Assembly: GCA_963820375.1 (NCBI GenBank)
Contig: CAWFZX010000017.1
Coordinates: forward strand, 62,001 to 126,000
Length of the DNA stretch: 64,000 bases
Direction: 5' to 3'
Origin: AWTP1-13 sp963820375
GTDB taxonomy: Bacteria > Pseudomonadota > Alphaproteobacteria > Rhizobiales > Hyphomicrobiaceae
Position numbers and translations under genes: made by a program. The notes under the pieces were generated by a model. It did no database searches and was not told where the DNA came from. It worked only from the letters and a program-made list of their open reading frames with translations. Shown here piece by piece: positions 10,419 to 19,700 of the stretch. Each line of letters begins with the position of its first letter. Position 1 is the stretch's first letter.

Positions 10419-10520
10419 GCCGATGGCGACGACGACAGCAAACGACATTGCCAGCGCCGGCCGCCGGACGCCTGTTGGGTCGGGGATATTGGCTTTGGGG
10501 CGCGGTGAGTCGTTCTGGCC

Positions 10521-11468
10521 TTGCTGCCGATCCTCGGCGGCAGGACCGGCCTCATCAGCAATTACGGCTTTCTGCAGCTGAGCTTGATGATCGTCTATGC
10601 CATTGCGGTGCTCGGCCTGATCCTGCTCACGGGCTTCAACGGCCAGATTTCCCTGGGTCACGGCGCCTTTTTCGCGGTCGGCGCCTACGTGGCAGCGATA
10701 CTGATCGATCAGGCGAACTGGCCCTATTGGGCCACCTTGCCGCTAGCGGCCGCGATTTGCTTCGTGGTCGGCTACCTGTTCGGCCTCCCGGCCTTGCGGC
10801 TGGAGGGGCACTACCTCGCGCTCGCAACTTTCGCGCTCGCCGTCGCGGTCCCGCAGATCCTGAAGTACCGCCACTTCGAATGGTTCACCAACGGCGTGCA
10901 GGGCATCAACATCTTCAAGCCCGATCCACCCTTTGGGTTGCCGCTCAGCGCCGACCAGTGGATGTATCTGGTGGTGCTGGCTGTCGCCGTCGTGATGTTC
11001 TGGATCGCGCGCAATCTGCTCGACAGCCGCACCGGTCGTGCCTTGCGCGCAATCCGCGATCATACCATGGCTGCCAGTACCATGGGCATCAACGTTGCCC
11101 ACTACAAGACCGTAGTTTTCGGTATCAGTGCGCTCTACACCGGCGTGGCGGGAGCGCTGCACGCCATCATTTTCGAGTTTGTGGCCCCCGATAGCTTCCG
11201 CTTCGAGCTGTCGATTGCCATCCTGGTCGGCGCAGTAGTAGGTGGGATCGCTTCGCTGCCGGGCGCGGTGATCGGTGGCGTGTTCGTGCAGGTGATCGAG
11301 AAGTACGCCGATGCACTCACCAAGAAACTCACCGCCGCGGTGAACCTGCCGCTCGACCTCGAACCATGGACCATCTACGGAATTGCCCTGATCGTGCTCA
11401 TGTACACGATGCCGATGGGAATTGCTGGCGGATTGGCGCTGCTGTGGCGGCGGCTGAAGGGATCGTGA
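10521..11468 (+). CDS. livM: branched-chain amino acid ABC permease LivM (5' end disturbed)
   Basis: The 315-residue frame from a TTG gives nearly all of a LivM permease: ISNYGFLQLSLMIVYAIAVL, GFNGQISLGHGAFFAVGAY, LEGHYLALATFALAVAVPQ and the conserved RALRAIRDHTMAASTMGIN. The natural start is probably the ATG at 10423, five bases after livH. It reads MATTTANDIASAGRRTP and is put out of frame by one indel near 10500, because an in-frame TGA at 10506 sits directly before the hydrophobic VVLALLPILGG. Several transmembrane helices are evident. LivM pairs with LivH to form the channel. Only the 5' end is damaged, in contrast to livH and livK. Confidence 0.85.
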   Translation: MLPILGGRTGLISNYGFLQLSLMIVYAIAVLGLILLTGFNGQISLGHGAFFAVGAYVAAILIDQANWPYWATLPLAAAICFVVGYLFGLPALRLEGHYLALATFALAVAVPQILKYRHFEWFTNGVQGINIFKPDPPFGLPLSADQWMYLVVLAVAVVMFWIARNLLDSRTGRALRAIRDHTMAASTMGINVAHYKTVVFGISALYTGVAGALHAIIFEFVAPDSFRFELSIAILVGAVVGGIASLPGAVIGGVFVQVIEKYADALTKKLTAAVNLPLDLEPWTIYGIALIVLMYTMPMGIAGGLALLWRRLKGS

Positions 11469-11529
11469 CGGCGCGGGTTCGCCCGCCGCGATGTAGGAAA
11501 GTCGTGACTAGCAAAGGAGGAAGACGCAG

Positions 11530-12769
11530 ATGAACCATACGACACGCAGCTTGCTGCTCGCCGGCACAGGCGCACTGGCGCTGGCGCTGGCCACTTCGCC
11601 GGTTTCTGCCCAGAAGAAATATGACGAGGGCGCCAGCGACACCGAAATCAAGATCGGCAACACCAACCCCTACTCGGGCAATGCCTCCGCCTACGGTACG
11701 ATCGGCAAAGTCGATCGACGCCTACTTCAAGATGGTCAACGAACAGGGCGGCATCAACGGACGCAAAATCAACTTCATCAGCTACGATGATGGCTACGCG
11801 CCGCCCAAGACGGTAGAAATGGTGCGCAAGCTGGTCGAGGAGGACAAGGTCCTGTTTGTCTTCCAGACGCTCGGCACGCCGCCGAATACGGCGATCCAGA
11901 AATACCTCAATGGCAAGAAGGTGCCGCAGCTGTTCGTCGCCACCGGTGCCTCCAAGTGGGGGCATTACAAGGAAAACCCGTGGACGATGGGCTTCAGCCC
12001 GACTACGTCACCGAGGCCATCATCTACGCCAAGCACATCCTGGCCAATGTCAAGGATCCCGAAGATCGGCGTTCTGATGCAGAACGACGACTACGGCAAG
12101 GACTACTTTAATGGCTTCAAGCAGGGATTGGGCAAGGATGCCGACAAGCTGATCGTCTCAGCACGTCACCTACGAGGTGACGGACCCACCGTCGACAGCC
12201 AGATGATCCAGCTGAAGAACTCGGGCGCTAACGTGTTCTTCAATATCACGACGCCCAAGTTCGCGGCGCAGGCCATCAAGAAGGCGGCGGAAATCGGCTG
12301 GAAGCCGGCGCACTACATCAACAACGTCTCGGCCTCGATCGGCACTGTCATGAAACCGGCCGGCTTCGAGAACGCGCAAGGCATCATCACGGCGGCCTAC
12401 CATGAAGGACCCGACCGACCCGCAGTGTCAGAACGCCAAGGATTTGCTCGCATGGAAAGCCTTCATGCAGAAGCACTATCCAGTGGGCAATTTGGCGGAC
12501 AGCAGCAATGTGCTTCGGCTATTCGGTGCCGAGCCTGATGCACATCGTGCTGAAACAGTGTGGCGACGACCTCACCCGCGCCAACATCATGAAGCAGGCA
12601 GCAAACATCAAGGATGTCGATCTCCCCATGTTGCTCCGAGGCATCAAGGTCAACACCAGTGCGTAGCGACTACTATCCGCTGCAGTCCGATGCAGCTGCA
12701 GAAGTTCGAGGGTGAGACCTGGAAGCTGTTCGGCGACGTCCTGTCGAACGAATCGCAAGCAACTAGTAG
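11530..12769 (+). pseudogene. livK: branched-chain amino acid ABC substrate-binding protein LivK, multiple frameshifts
   Basis: This encodes a periplasmic type I binding protein. A signal peptide (LALALATSPVSAQKKYDEG) leads into TEIKIGNTNPYSGNASAYG. The family sequence continues through about nine frame changes, at roughly 11706, 12000, 12060, 12158, 12186, 12401, 12513, 12664 and 12689. The pieces IDAYFKMVNEQGGINGRKIN, KIGVLMQNDDYGKDYFNGFK, NSGANVFFNITTPKFAAQA and MQLQKFEGETWKLFGDVL are all recognisable, and little protein sequence is lost. The end point is approximate, since the final stop is also frame-dependent. AAAGGAGG lies about 10 bases before the ATG. As read, no functional protein could be made. 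Confidence 0.85.
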
Positions 12770-12783
12770 CTATTTGCACAATG

Positions 12784-12809
12784 GCGGCCGCCGGCTAGAC
12801 GGCGGCCGC
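12784..12809. terminator. perfect hairpin between livK and the GntR gene
   Basis: A ten-base perfect inverted repeat (GCGGCCGCCG / CGGCGGCCGC) with a six-base loop lies just after the end of livK and 19 bases before the regulator ATG. There is no following T-run, so it may be a weak terminator or an mRNA-stabilising stem rather than a classical intrinsic terminator. Confidence 0.35.
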
Positions 12810-12828
12810 AACTGCCCTTGCAAGGAAC

Positions 12829-13615
12829 ATGACACAGGTTCGCCGCCAGGTTCGAACGTATCAAGGCCCTGCCGGCCTACGCGTTGGTCGCCGAAGCGAT
12901 CGAGCGCAAGATTTTGAACGGCGTCTTGCGCCCGGGCGACCCGATCGGCACGGAATCCGAATTGGTCAAGCAGTTCGGGGTCAATCGCTCGACCGTGCGG
13001 GAAGGTATTCGACTGCTCGAGCAATCGGGCCTCGTTGCACGCGAATCGAGTCGGCGGCTGTTGGTCGCCGTGCCTCACTATGATCGGCTCGCCACGCGCA
13101 TGAGCCGTGCGCTGATCCTGCAGCAAGTCACCTTCCGCGAGTTGTGGCACACCTCAATGGCGTTGGAACCGGCGGTCGTCGCCCAAGCCATCGAGCATGC
13201 CACGGAAGAGGATCTCCAGGCCGTCGACGCCAACATCGCCGCCACGCGGGCCGTTCAGCAGGCGGCAAGCGCCGTCGCCCATCTCGATGCCGAATTTCAC
13301 GGGCTGGTCGCCAAGGCCGCGCACAATCGCGTGCTACTGCTGGCCAAGGAACCCTCCAGCATGCTGGTGATGCCGACCGTCGAACTGATCCTCACCAACA
13401 ACCCGCCGGGGATCGCCCGGCTGATCGAGGCCCATCAGAACATCCTCACAGCCATCCGTCGGCGCGACAAAGCCAAGGCCCTCCTCTGGGTAGAGCGTCA
13501 TCTGCAGGACTGGCGGGCGGGATTTGAACGGGCCGGCCGCCAGTTCGACAGCGCGATCGCACCCATGAATTGGCGACGCCTGAAATGGGACGCGGCGCTG
13601 CCGAGCAAGCAATAA
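12829..13615 (+). CDS. GntR/FadR-family transcriptional regulator (FCD domain), one 5' frameshift
   Basis: An N-terminal winged helix-turn-helix (PIGTESELVKQFGVNRSTVR, then EGIRLLEQSGLVARES) is followed by an all-helical FCD ligand domain. Candidate metal-binding residues lie in HLDAEFH, EAHQN and VERHLQD. The unbroken frame begins at a TTG (12884). Family sequence extends upstream (FERIKALPAYALVAEAIERK) and joins the ATG at 12829, preceded by AAGGA, only if one base is removed near 12845. This is the last of the run of indels that affects the LIV genes. By position it probably senses the LIV substrate or a product and controls the operon. No operator palindrome was evident. Confidence 0.85.
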
Positions 13616-13716
13616 GACAGGAACGAAGCGACGTGGGGGCACACGGGGCCCGCCACAAGCTTCAAGCCGCAACGCAGCGCCAATGCTGCGGCACAGCCAA
13701 TCGGGCCGGCCGGCAC

Positions 13717-14184
13717 CTAGCTTGCAATCGTGCGCGCAACGGCAAGCACCGCTTGTGCGTGATCGGGTACTTTCACCTTGCGCCAGCTCCTGGCGAGCCG
13801 ACCGGCCTTGTCGATCAAAAACGTTGCGCGCTCGACGCCCATGTAGGTGCGACCGTACATCGACTTCTGCGCCCACACACCGTAGGCCATCGCCGCGACC
13901 TTGTCGGTGTCGGCGGCGAGGCGGATCGTCAGGTCGTGTTTGTTGCGAAACTTATGATGGCTTTCGACACTATCGGGCGACACACCGATGATCTCGATGC
14001 CGGCTTTGCGAAACTCGGCTGCCAAGCGGGAGAAGTCCTTGGCCTCGACGGTACATCCCGAAGTATCGTCCTTGGGATAAAAGTATACGACCACAGGTTT
14101 GCCGCGCAGCTGGGAGAGCTTGACCCTCTCGCCGTCGTCGGTTGGCAGCTCGAAATCCGGGGCGATATCTCCATCCTGCAGCAT
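13717..14184 (-). CDS. bcp: Bcp/PrxQ-type peroxiredoxin, single cysteine
   Basis: Thioredoxin-fold peroxidase of 155 residues that should reduce hydroperoxides in the cytoplasm. The N-terminal GDIAPDFELPTDDGE and the active site YPKDDTSGCTVEAKDF are typical, with the peroxidatic Cys at residue 44. The second Cys five residues later, which many BCPs use as the resolving Cys, is Lys49, and there is no other Cys in the protein. It must therefore use a one-Cys cycle with an external thiol. The ATG at 14184 fits the family start; the longer frame adds a short basic peptide. It converges on the GntR gene and appears monocistronic. Confidence 0.93.
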   Translation of the reverse strand: MLQDGDIAPDFELPTDDGERVKLSQLRGKPVVVYFYPKDDTSGCTVEAKDFSRLAAEFRKAGIEIIGVSPDSVESHHKFRNKHDLTIRLAADTDKVAAMAYGVWAQKSMYGRTYMGVERATFLIDKAGRLARSWRKVKVPDHAQAVLAVARTIAS

Positions 14185-14420
14185 GGCAAGTCTCCTTGTC
14201 CGTGGCGGGCCAGATGGCAAGCGCCGTCACGACACCCGCGCCGCGCCCGTGTCTAGACCCGCTTTGCAGCAATCCTAAGGAACGAGGCGAGGCAAGCCGG
14301 CGGGCAGACCGCATGTTAGGGGCAATTGGCACTCGCCGCGAGCCCATTGCCCCGGCAGCTGCTAACGGCTGCGCGCCGGTGCAAGCGCGACCCCTTGCAG
14401 CACTGGTGCTGAGATGAAGG

Positions 14421-15080
14421 TCAATTGCGCCCCGCCATGCGCGCCTTCTGCAGCGCCAGCACGGCCTCGACGCGATTTCGGACCTGCAGTTTCTGCATGA
14501 TGTTGGTCATGTAGTGCTTGACCGTCTTTTCGCCGATCTTCAGTTGGATGGCGATCTCCTTATTGGTGCGGCCCTGAGCGACATGATCCAAGATCTGCTC
14601 TTCGCGCTTGGTGAGGTCGGCGAGCTCGGTCGGCTTGGCTCCGCCATTGCCGGACTGGCGCCGCGACAAGGTCAGCAGGCGGCCGGCCAGACGCGGCGAG
14701 ACGTAAGAATCGCCGCGGGCGACGGAGCGCATCGCCGCAATCAGCTCCAAGCCGCTGGTGCCCTTGAGCAGGTATCCCTGTGCCCCCGCGTCCAGGGCCT
14801 GCGCGACGTGCTCCTCGCTCTCCGAGACGGTCAGCATCATGGTCTTGACCACGGGACAGGCGTGCGCAATCGCGCGCGCCGCCTCGATGCCGCCGCCTGG
14901 CATGCTGACATCGAGAAGCACAATGTTTGGCAATTCGGCCTTGGCGATCCGAACCGCATCGTCCGCCGTCGAGCCTTCCCCGACAAGTTCCAGAAAGTTC
15001 GCACCCCGCAGTGTGTGTGCAACACCTTCCCGGAACAGGGGATGATCGTCGACGACCACAACTCGTATACGCTCGCTCAC
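14421..15080 (-). CDS. NarL/FixJ-family response regulator (LuxR-type HTH)
   Basis: The 219-residue regulator has a receiver domain with the acidic pair DD (11-12), phosphoacceptor Asp57 in LLDVSMPGG and Lys106 in YLLKGTSG. A C-terminal LuxR helix-turn-helix follows at about 150-212 (LTKREEQILDHVAQGRTNKE, then IGEKTVKHYMTNIMQKL). It starts at a GTG one base after the stop of the histidine kinase, so the pair is translationally coupled and should be cognate. The divergent secreted-protein/type I secretion genes are the obvious candidate targets, which is an inference from position only. Confidence 0.93.
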   Translation of the reverse strand: MSERIRVVVVDDHPLFREGVAHTLRGANFLELVGEGSTADDAVRIAKAELPNIVLLDVSMPGGGIEAARAIAHACPVVKTMMLTVSESEEHVAQALDAGAQGYLLKGTSGLELIAAMRSVARGDSYVSPRLAGRLLTLSRRQSGNGGAKPTELADLTKREEQILDHVAQGRTNKEIAIQLKIGEKTVKHYMTNIMQKLQVRNRVEAVLALQKARMAGRN

Positions 15081-15081
15081 T

Positions 15082-16596
15082 CTACCCCACCCGCTCCACG
15101 CTACTCATAATCGGTTGATTTTCAGACAGTTCGAAATGCGCTGTCAATCGAGTTCCTCCGCCAGGCTTACTTTCGATTTCCAATAGCCCGCCCAGTGCGG
15201 CAACCCGGTCACGCATGCCCTTGAGCCCCAGACCGTTGCTCTTAAGCATTTGCTCCTCGACCGGGAAGCCGCGGCCGAGATCGCTAATGGTCACCGTCAG
15301 CCGCCCCTCGCAGCAGCTACCCTCGACGCTTTGGCCGACGCCACCACCATGCCGGAAGGCATTGCTCAGGGCTTCTTGGGTGAGCCGATAAAGGCAGGTC
15401 TTAAGAGGATTTGAAAGATTATTCGGCAGGCGCGAAACATCGCATTTGACCGTCGTTCCGGTCCGACGCTCGTGGTTGCGAACCACGATCCACAACGCGT
15501 CAGCCGGCGAAAGGGCGTCAAGCTCGGGCAGGATCAGCCCGGCGGACATGTTCCTGATCTCGGTGAGGGCGTCCGACAAGGCGCTGTAAATCCTTACATA
15601 GTCCTCCCTAGGCAGCTCCGCATCACTGACTTGCGCCTTGGGTTGAAGCGCGTCCAGGCGCAAGAGCGCCAGGCTGATCAACTGGGCTGGCCCGTCGTGC
15701 ATCTCCGCCCCGACACGACGCAAAATCAGATCGTGCGTTTCCACCGACCGACGATTGATTTCATCGACCCGAAGACGCAGGTCCTCGTTCTGTTGCAAGA
15801 GCCGCGAGAGCTCGGAAATGCGTTCGCGTAGCGCCTTCTGTTGGCTGGAGATGGTGGCGCTGCCGGTTCGCACGATCCGGAACAGTATGCTTAACATCAG
15901 CAAAGTGACGAGCGCGACCACGAACCAGCTGTAGAGGCGAGTGCGCGCCAGGTTGCTTTTCAGCTCCGTGCCATTCTCATAAAACTCGGCGATGGCGATA
16001 ATTCTTTGCGAATCGATGTCGCGGATGGGCGTGTAGATTTCAAACAGCGGGAGACCGAGCTTGCGCACGGCCGAATTCTCGTCTTCCCTGGTTTCAAAAG
16101 AGCCGACGATCCGGCCCTTCATAACCTCCTGCAAACGCCAAGACGGCGGATATTTTCGACCCATTTCCTCCTTTTTATTGCTGTAGAGGATAATGGTATC
16201 GAGGGACCAAATCTTTATGCCGACGACCTTCTTGCGCAGTGGCGCCGTATTCAGCAATTCATCGAGCTTGGCGATCGTCTCGGCGCGAAGATTGGGTCCT
16301 TTGGCGAGTTCCTGGACTTGCGGGTCGATGAAGGTGTTGATGTAAAGCGCGGCGCTGCTGGCAGAGTTGTAGAGCACGCCCTCTTCAATGCGACTGCTGA
16401 CCCAAGCCCCAAGCAACGTCATACCGCAGCCGAGCACGGCCAACGAGGCTATGGTAAATCGGCCGGCCAAGCTTTGGCGTGACCAGAAGGTTGCCAGGCG
16501 ACGGCCAAAAAGCCTTGAAAATAGCCGCGAAGCGCTCGGCACCGTGTACATAAAGGTCGGACCAAAGTCTGATCGAAGATCGGCTCGAGGTCGCAT
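15082..16596 (-). CDS. membrane sensor histidine kinase of the NarX/DegS (HisKA_3) type
   Basis: Two hydrophobic segments (FTIASLAVLGCGMTLLGAWV and WFVVALVTLLMLSILFRIV) frame an extracytoplasmic sensor region of about 200 residues. This is followed by a coiled-coil linker, a HisKA_3 dimerisation domain with the phosphoacceptor His in AEMHDGPAQL (about residue 300) and a HATPase domain (N-box LTQEALSNAFRHGG, then DLGRGF and GLGLKGMRDRVA). The ATG at 16596 is one choice; ATG 16551 is equally possible and neither has a strong ribosome binding site. The sensor region contains no domain I recognise. The gene is divergent from the secreted repeat protein, with about 155 bases between. Confidence 0.9.
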   Translation of the reverse strand: MRPRADLRSDFGPTFMYTVPSASRLFSRLFGRRLATFWSRQSLAGRFTIASLAVLGCGMTLLGAWVSSRIEEGVLYNSASSAALYINTFIDPQVQELAKGPNLRAETIAKLDELLNTAPLRKKVVGIKIWSLDTIILYSNKKEEMGRKYPPSWRLQEVMKGRIVGSFETREDENSAVRKLGLPLFEIYTPIRDIDSQRIIAIAEFYENGTELKSNLARTRLYSWFVVALVTLLMLSILFRIVRTGSATISSQQKALRERISELSRLLQQNEDLRLRVDEINRRSVETHDLILRRVGAEMHDGPAQLISLALLRLDALQPKAQVSDAELPREDYVRIYSALSDALTEIRNMSAGLILPELDALSPADALWIVVRNHERRTGTTVKCDVSRLPNNLSNPLKTCLYRLTQEALSNAFRHGGGVGQSVEGSCCEGRLTVTISDLGRGFPVEEQMLKSNGLGLKGMRDRVAALGGLLEIESKPGGGTRLTAHFELSENQPIMSSVERVG

Positions 16597-16752
16597 GATG
16601 GGCGGACAATACTGCGGTAACATCCGCCCGGCGCTGAAATCGCATGTGATAGTTATTGTGTCTACCAATCTGGTGACGACGGCTTCGCCGAGTGCTAAAG
16701 CGCCGCACATATCGGTTGGTGTCGTGAACTGATGGTCGGTCGGGAGTCCTAA

Positions 16753-19700
16753 GTGAGCACCGGTACAGAGAAGGGGATCGGCGAGAGCCAGCCTACCCTT
16801 GCAGAGTCCGCCGGTGCGCCCGCTGGCGCGTTAGGCATACCCGCATTCGTTTGGCTCTCGGCGCAAGGCGTCGAGGTGCGGTTTGCCAATGGACACGCCG
16901 AGCCTGGCGGCAACGGCGTGGACACCACCACGCGCGTGCTTGTTGGCCCTGGGGGCGGCAAGAGTGGCCTGCAGGTGGCCAGCGCCGGCGAGGCAATCGG
17001 CGTAGCCTGGCAGGAGGTGACGGCGAGCGGGCACGGCGTTATCAAGCTGCGCGGCGTCGCGCAGGATGCCGGGCTGCTCGGGGCGGAAATCACCGTTGGC
17101 GGCGGCGCCTCCGAATTGAGCCATCATAGTCTGTCCATCAGCGGCTATGCTCTTGCCTCCACTGCGGCGGAAGGCCCGGTCGGGGCCGCCGCTGGCATCA
17201 ACCTCGTTTGGGTTGCTTCCGACGCGACCGATGCGCCGGGCGTCGGCCGCATCATGATGCAGCGCTTTAGTGTGTTGCACGGCGAAAGCGGGACCCCCAC
17301 ACAGCTCATTCCGATCGCTGCCGCAAACGGCGCCTTTCAAAAGATTTCACATCACTCCGATGTCGAAGCCGGCCTGCGCGGTGCCGCCAACGACAATCTC
17401 GTTTGGGTCGGCGATGAAGATGGCAGCGGCGCCATGGGCCGGCTGCCGACGGTGGCGAGCCTCGATACGGGCGACATGCTCGTGGCTTGGATCGGCTCAG
17501 AGGGCCATGTCCACGGCAAGCTTTATGGAACAGCCAGCGCCGCCGGAGCCTCTGCCGGGGACTATGTCGCCGTCAACACCGCGCTGGCCGACCTGACGCC
17601 GCACTACGGCCGCGACGGCGACGGCCAGGCCTACGATGCCCGGCGCGTAAAGGCCACAGACCTCGGTGCCGGTAACTTTGCCCTCGTCTGGATGGTTGCC
17701 GCCGGCGCCGACGCCATGCTCAACGGCTCGGTCTTTTCCCTGCAGGTCGATGCGAGCCTGGCCGATGCGGCAACCGCCGATTGGGTCGAGGCCCCTATCA
17801 CGCCGGTGGCCTTGCCGGCCGGTTTTACCGGCGAATTCAATTTAAGCATGGTCGACGGGCAAGGTAGCGATCTCGTGCTCAGTTACGAGGCCGCAGACAG
17901 TGCCGGCAACGTGACGATCACGGCGGTGGCTCAGAAGATCAGCACGGCCGATGCGGTGCTTGAGGCCAAGCATACGCCCTCAGACGCAGGCCCGCCCGAC
18001 AAAGCTGATGCGGGTATGGCAGTCAACAAGGTTGCTTTCGACGAAAATTCCACGAGCGGCTTTGTCGCCCCTGAGCCGCGCGACAGCTTTGCGGTCAATA
18101 CCAATAGTTTGCCGCCGGCCGAACCCGCCAGTGCGGCGGCACCCGCGGCAGCCCAGGCCGGGGAAGCGTCGGGGCTGATCGTCACCGCCAACGGCGACGG
18201 CCTTGCGGTGGCCTGGACGCTGGCCGGCATGACGGCCGATGCGGTGGTCCTCAAGGTCAAGATCCCCAGCGATACCAGCGATACCAGCGAGACAGAAGAC
18301 GGCGCTGACACGGCGGCAGACGGGTGGGTCATCGACGTCACCGACAGTGCCGATGCCAACGTAGCCCCGGCGGTGGTCCGCATCGGCCATGGGGGCGTGG
18401 TGGTGGCATGGGTTGATGCACCATCCGGCGAGCTGCGCACCCAGACCTATAGCGCCCATGGCCAAGCGCAGACAGCCAACGGCATCACCGTGTCGTCGGG
18501 CCACAAGGTCTCCGACATTGTGCTGACCTCAAACCCGGCCGCGCCTCCCCCGGCCGCGTCTCCCGCGGTCGGGTCTCCCACGGCCGAGCCTCCCGCGGTC
18601 GCGTCTCCCACGGCCGAGCCTCCCCCGATCGCGCCGAGCGAGGCGGAAGAAGAGGCCGCCAGTGCGCCGGACGGCGACCAATTTGCCATGGCGTGGGTCG
18701 AGGATGCCGACGCCGACGGCTACGGCAGCATCATGCTGCAGCGCTATTTGGTGCAACCCAATGCCGGCGACGACGGTGCGGATCAGGCTCCGGTCGAGCT
18801 TGGTCGCGATGGTCATGTCGGCGATAATGACGAGCCAGAGCCGTTCTCGGTCGATACGCTCGCCGGGCCCGAGCCAGTGGTGGGTCGTGCCCCACAGCTG
18901 ACGGGCCTGTCCGACGGCCAACTGGCGATTTGCTGGGTGGAAAACCACGGTTCGCAGGAGACGGTCAAAGGCGCCATCCTGGAACGCGATAGCGGGCGCG
19001 CCATCCTCAACATCGACCTGTCCGAACAGTTGGATGAACCAGCAGCCGTTGCCAAAGGCACGCACCCGATGCTTTCGTCGACGGCCAACGGCGATCTGCT
19101 GGTCGCTTGGCTGGAGCCGGATGGGAACGGTGGCTTCGACGTCAAGGCCGCTCTTTACGAGGCCGCCGGCGAGGATGCCTGGTTGATGCCGGACCAGGTG
19201 GTCGAGCTACAGCATTTCGCTTCCGAACCGAAGGATTTCTCGGTCGGGCTCACGGGCGATTCAGAGCCTGCCATCCTCCTCACCTGGGAAAACGACAGCA
19301 ACGACGTGCGCGGGCAGCGCTTCGATCTCGAGGGCAACGCACTGGGCAACCGCTTCGCTCTCCGAGACGGACAAGCTGAGATCGCCTCCGACACAACCTC
19401 GCTGCCGGACGGACGCATTGTCGTTGTCTATGCCGAACAGGACGAGGACGGCGACGTCGACATTGAATCCCATGTGGTGGTCACGACCGGCGGTGACAGC
19501 CTGTCGGACACGTCGGACGGCGACGCCAGCGACCATATCTTCGGCGATCGGGGCACACTCGACACCCATGCCGGACTGGGTGACTACGGCTCCTTCAGCC
19601 AGGCCTCCCCCCTCGATAAGGACATCACGGTTGCAGAAGATGCAACCGATGGCGTGATCATCGACGTGCTGGAGGACCAGGCCGATGGTGGCCTGCGGGT

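Noticed and set aside
9683..11194. 503-codon plus-strand frame across livH and livM
   Set aside because: Only its first roughly 100 codons are LivH sequence; the rest is out of frame with both permeases and gives a basic, meaningless product created by the local indels.
12761..12809. SpeI-like and NotI-like sites close together (ACTAGT, GCGGCCGC twice), reminiscent of a cloning polylinker
   Set aside because: The surrounding sequence is continuous genomic coding and regulator DNA, and the NotI-like sequences are simply the arms of a natural G+C-rich hairpin.
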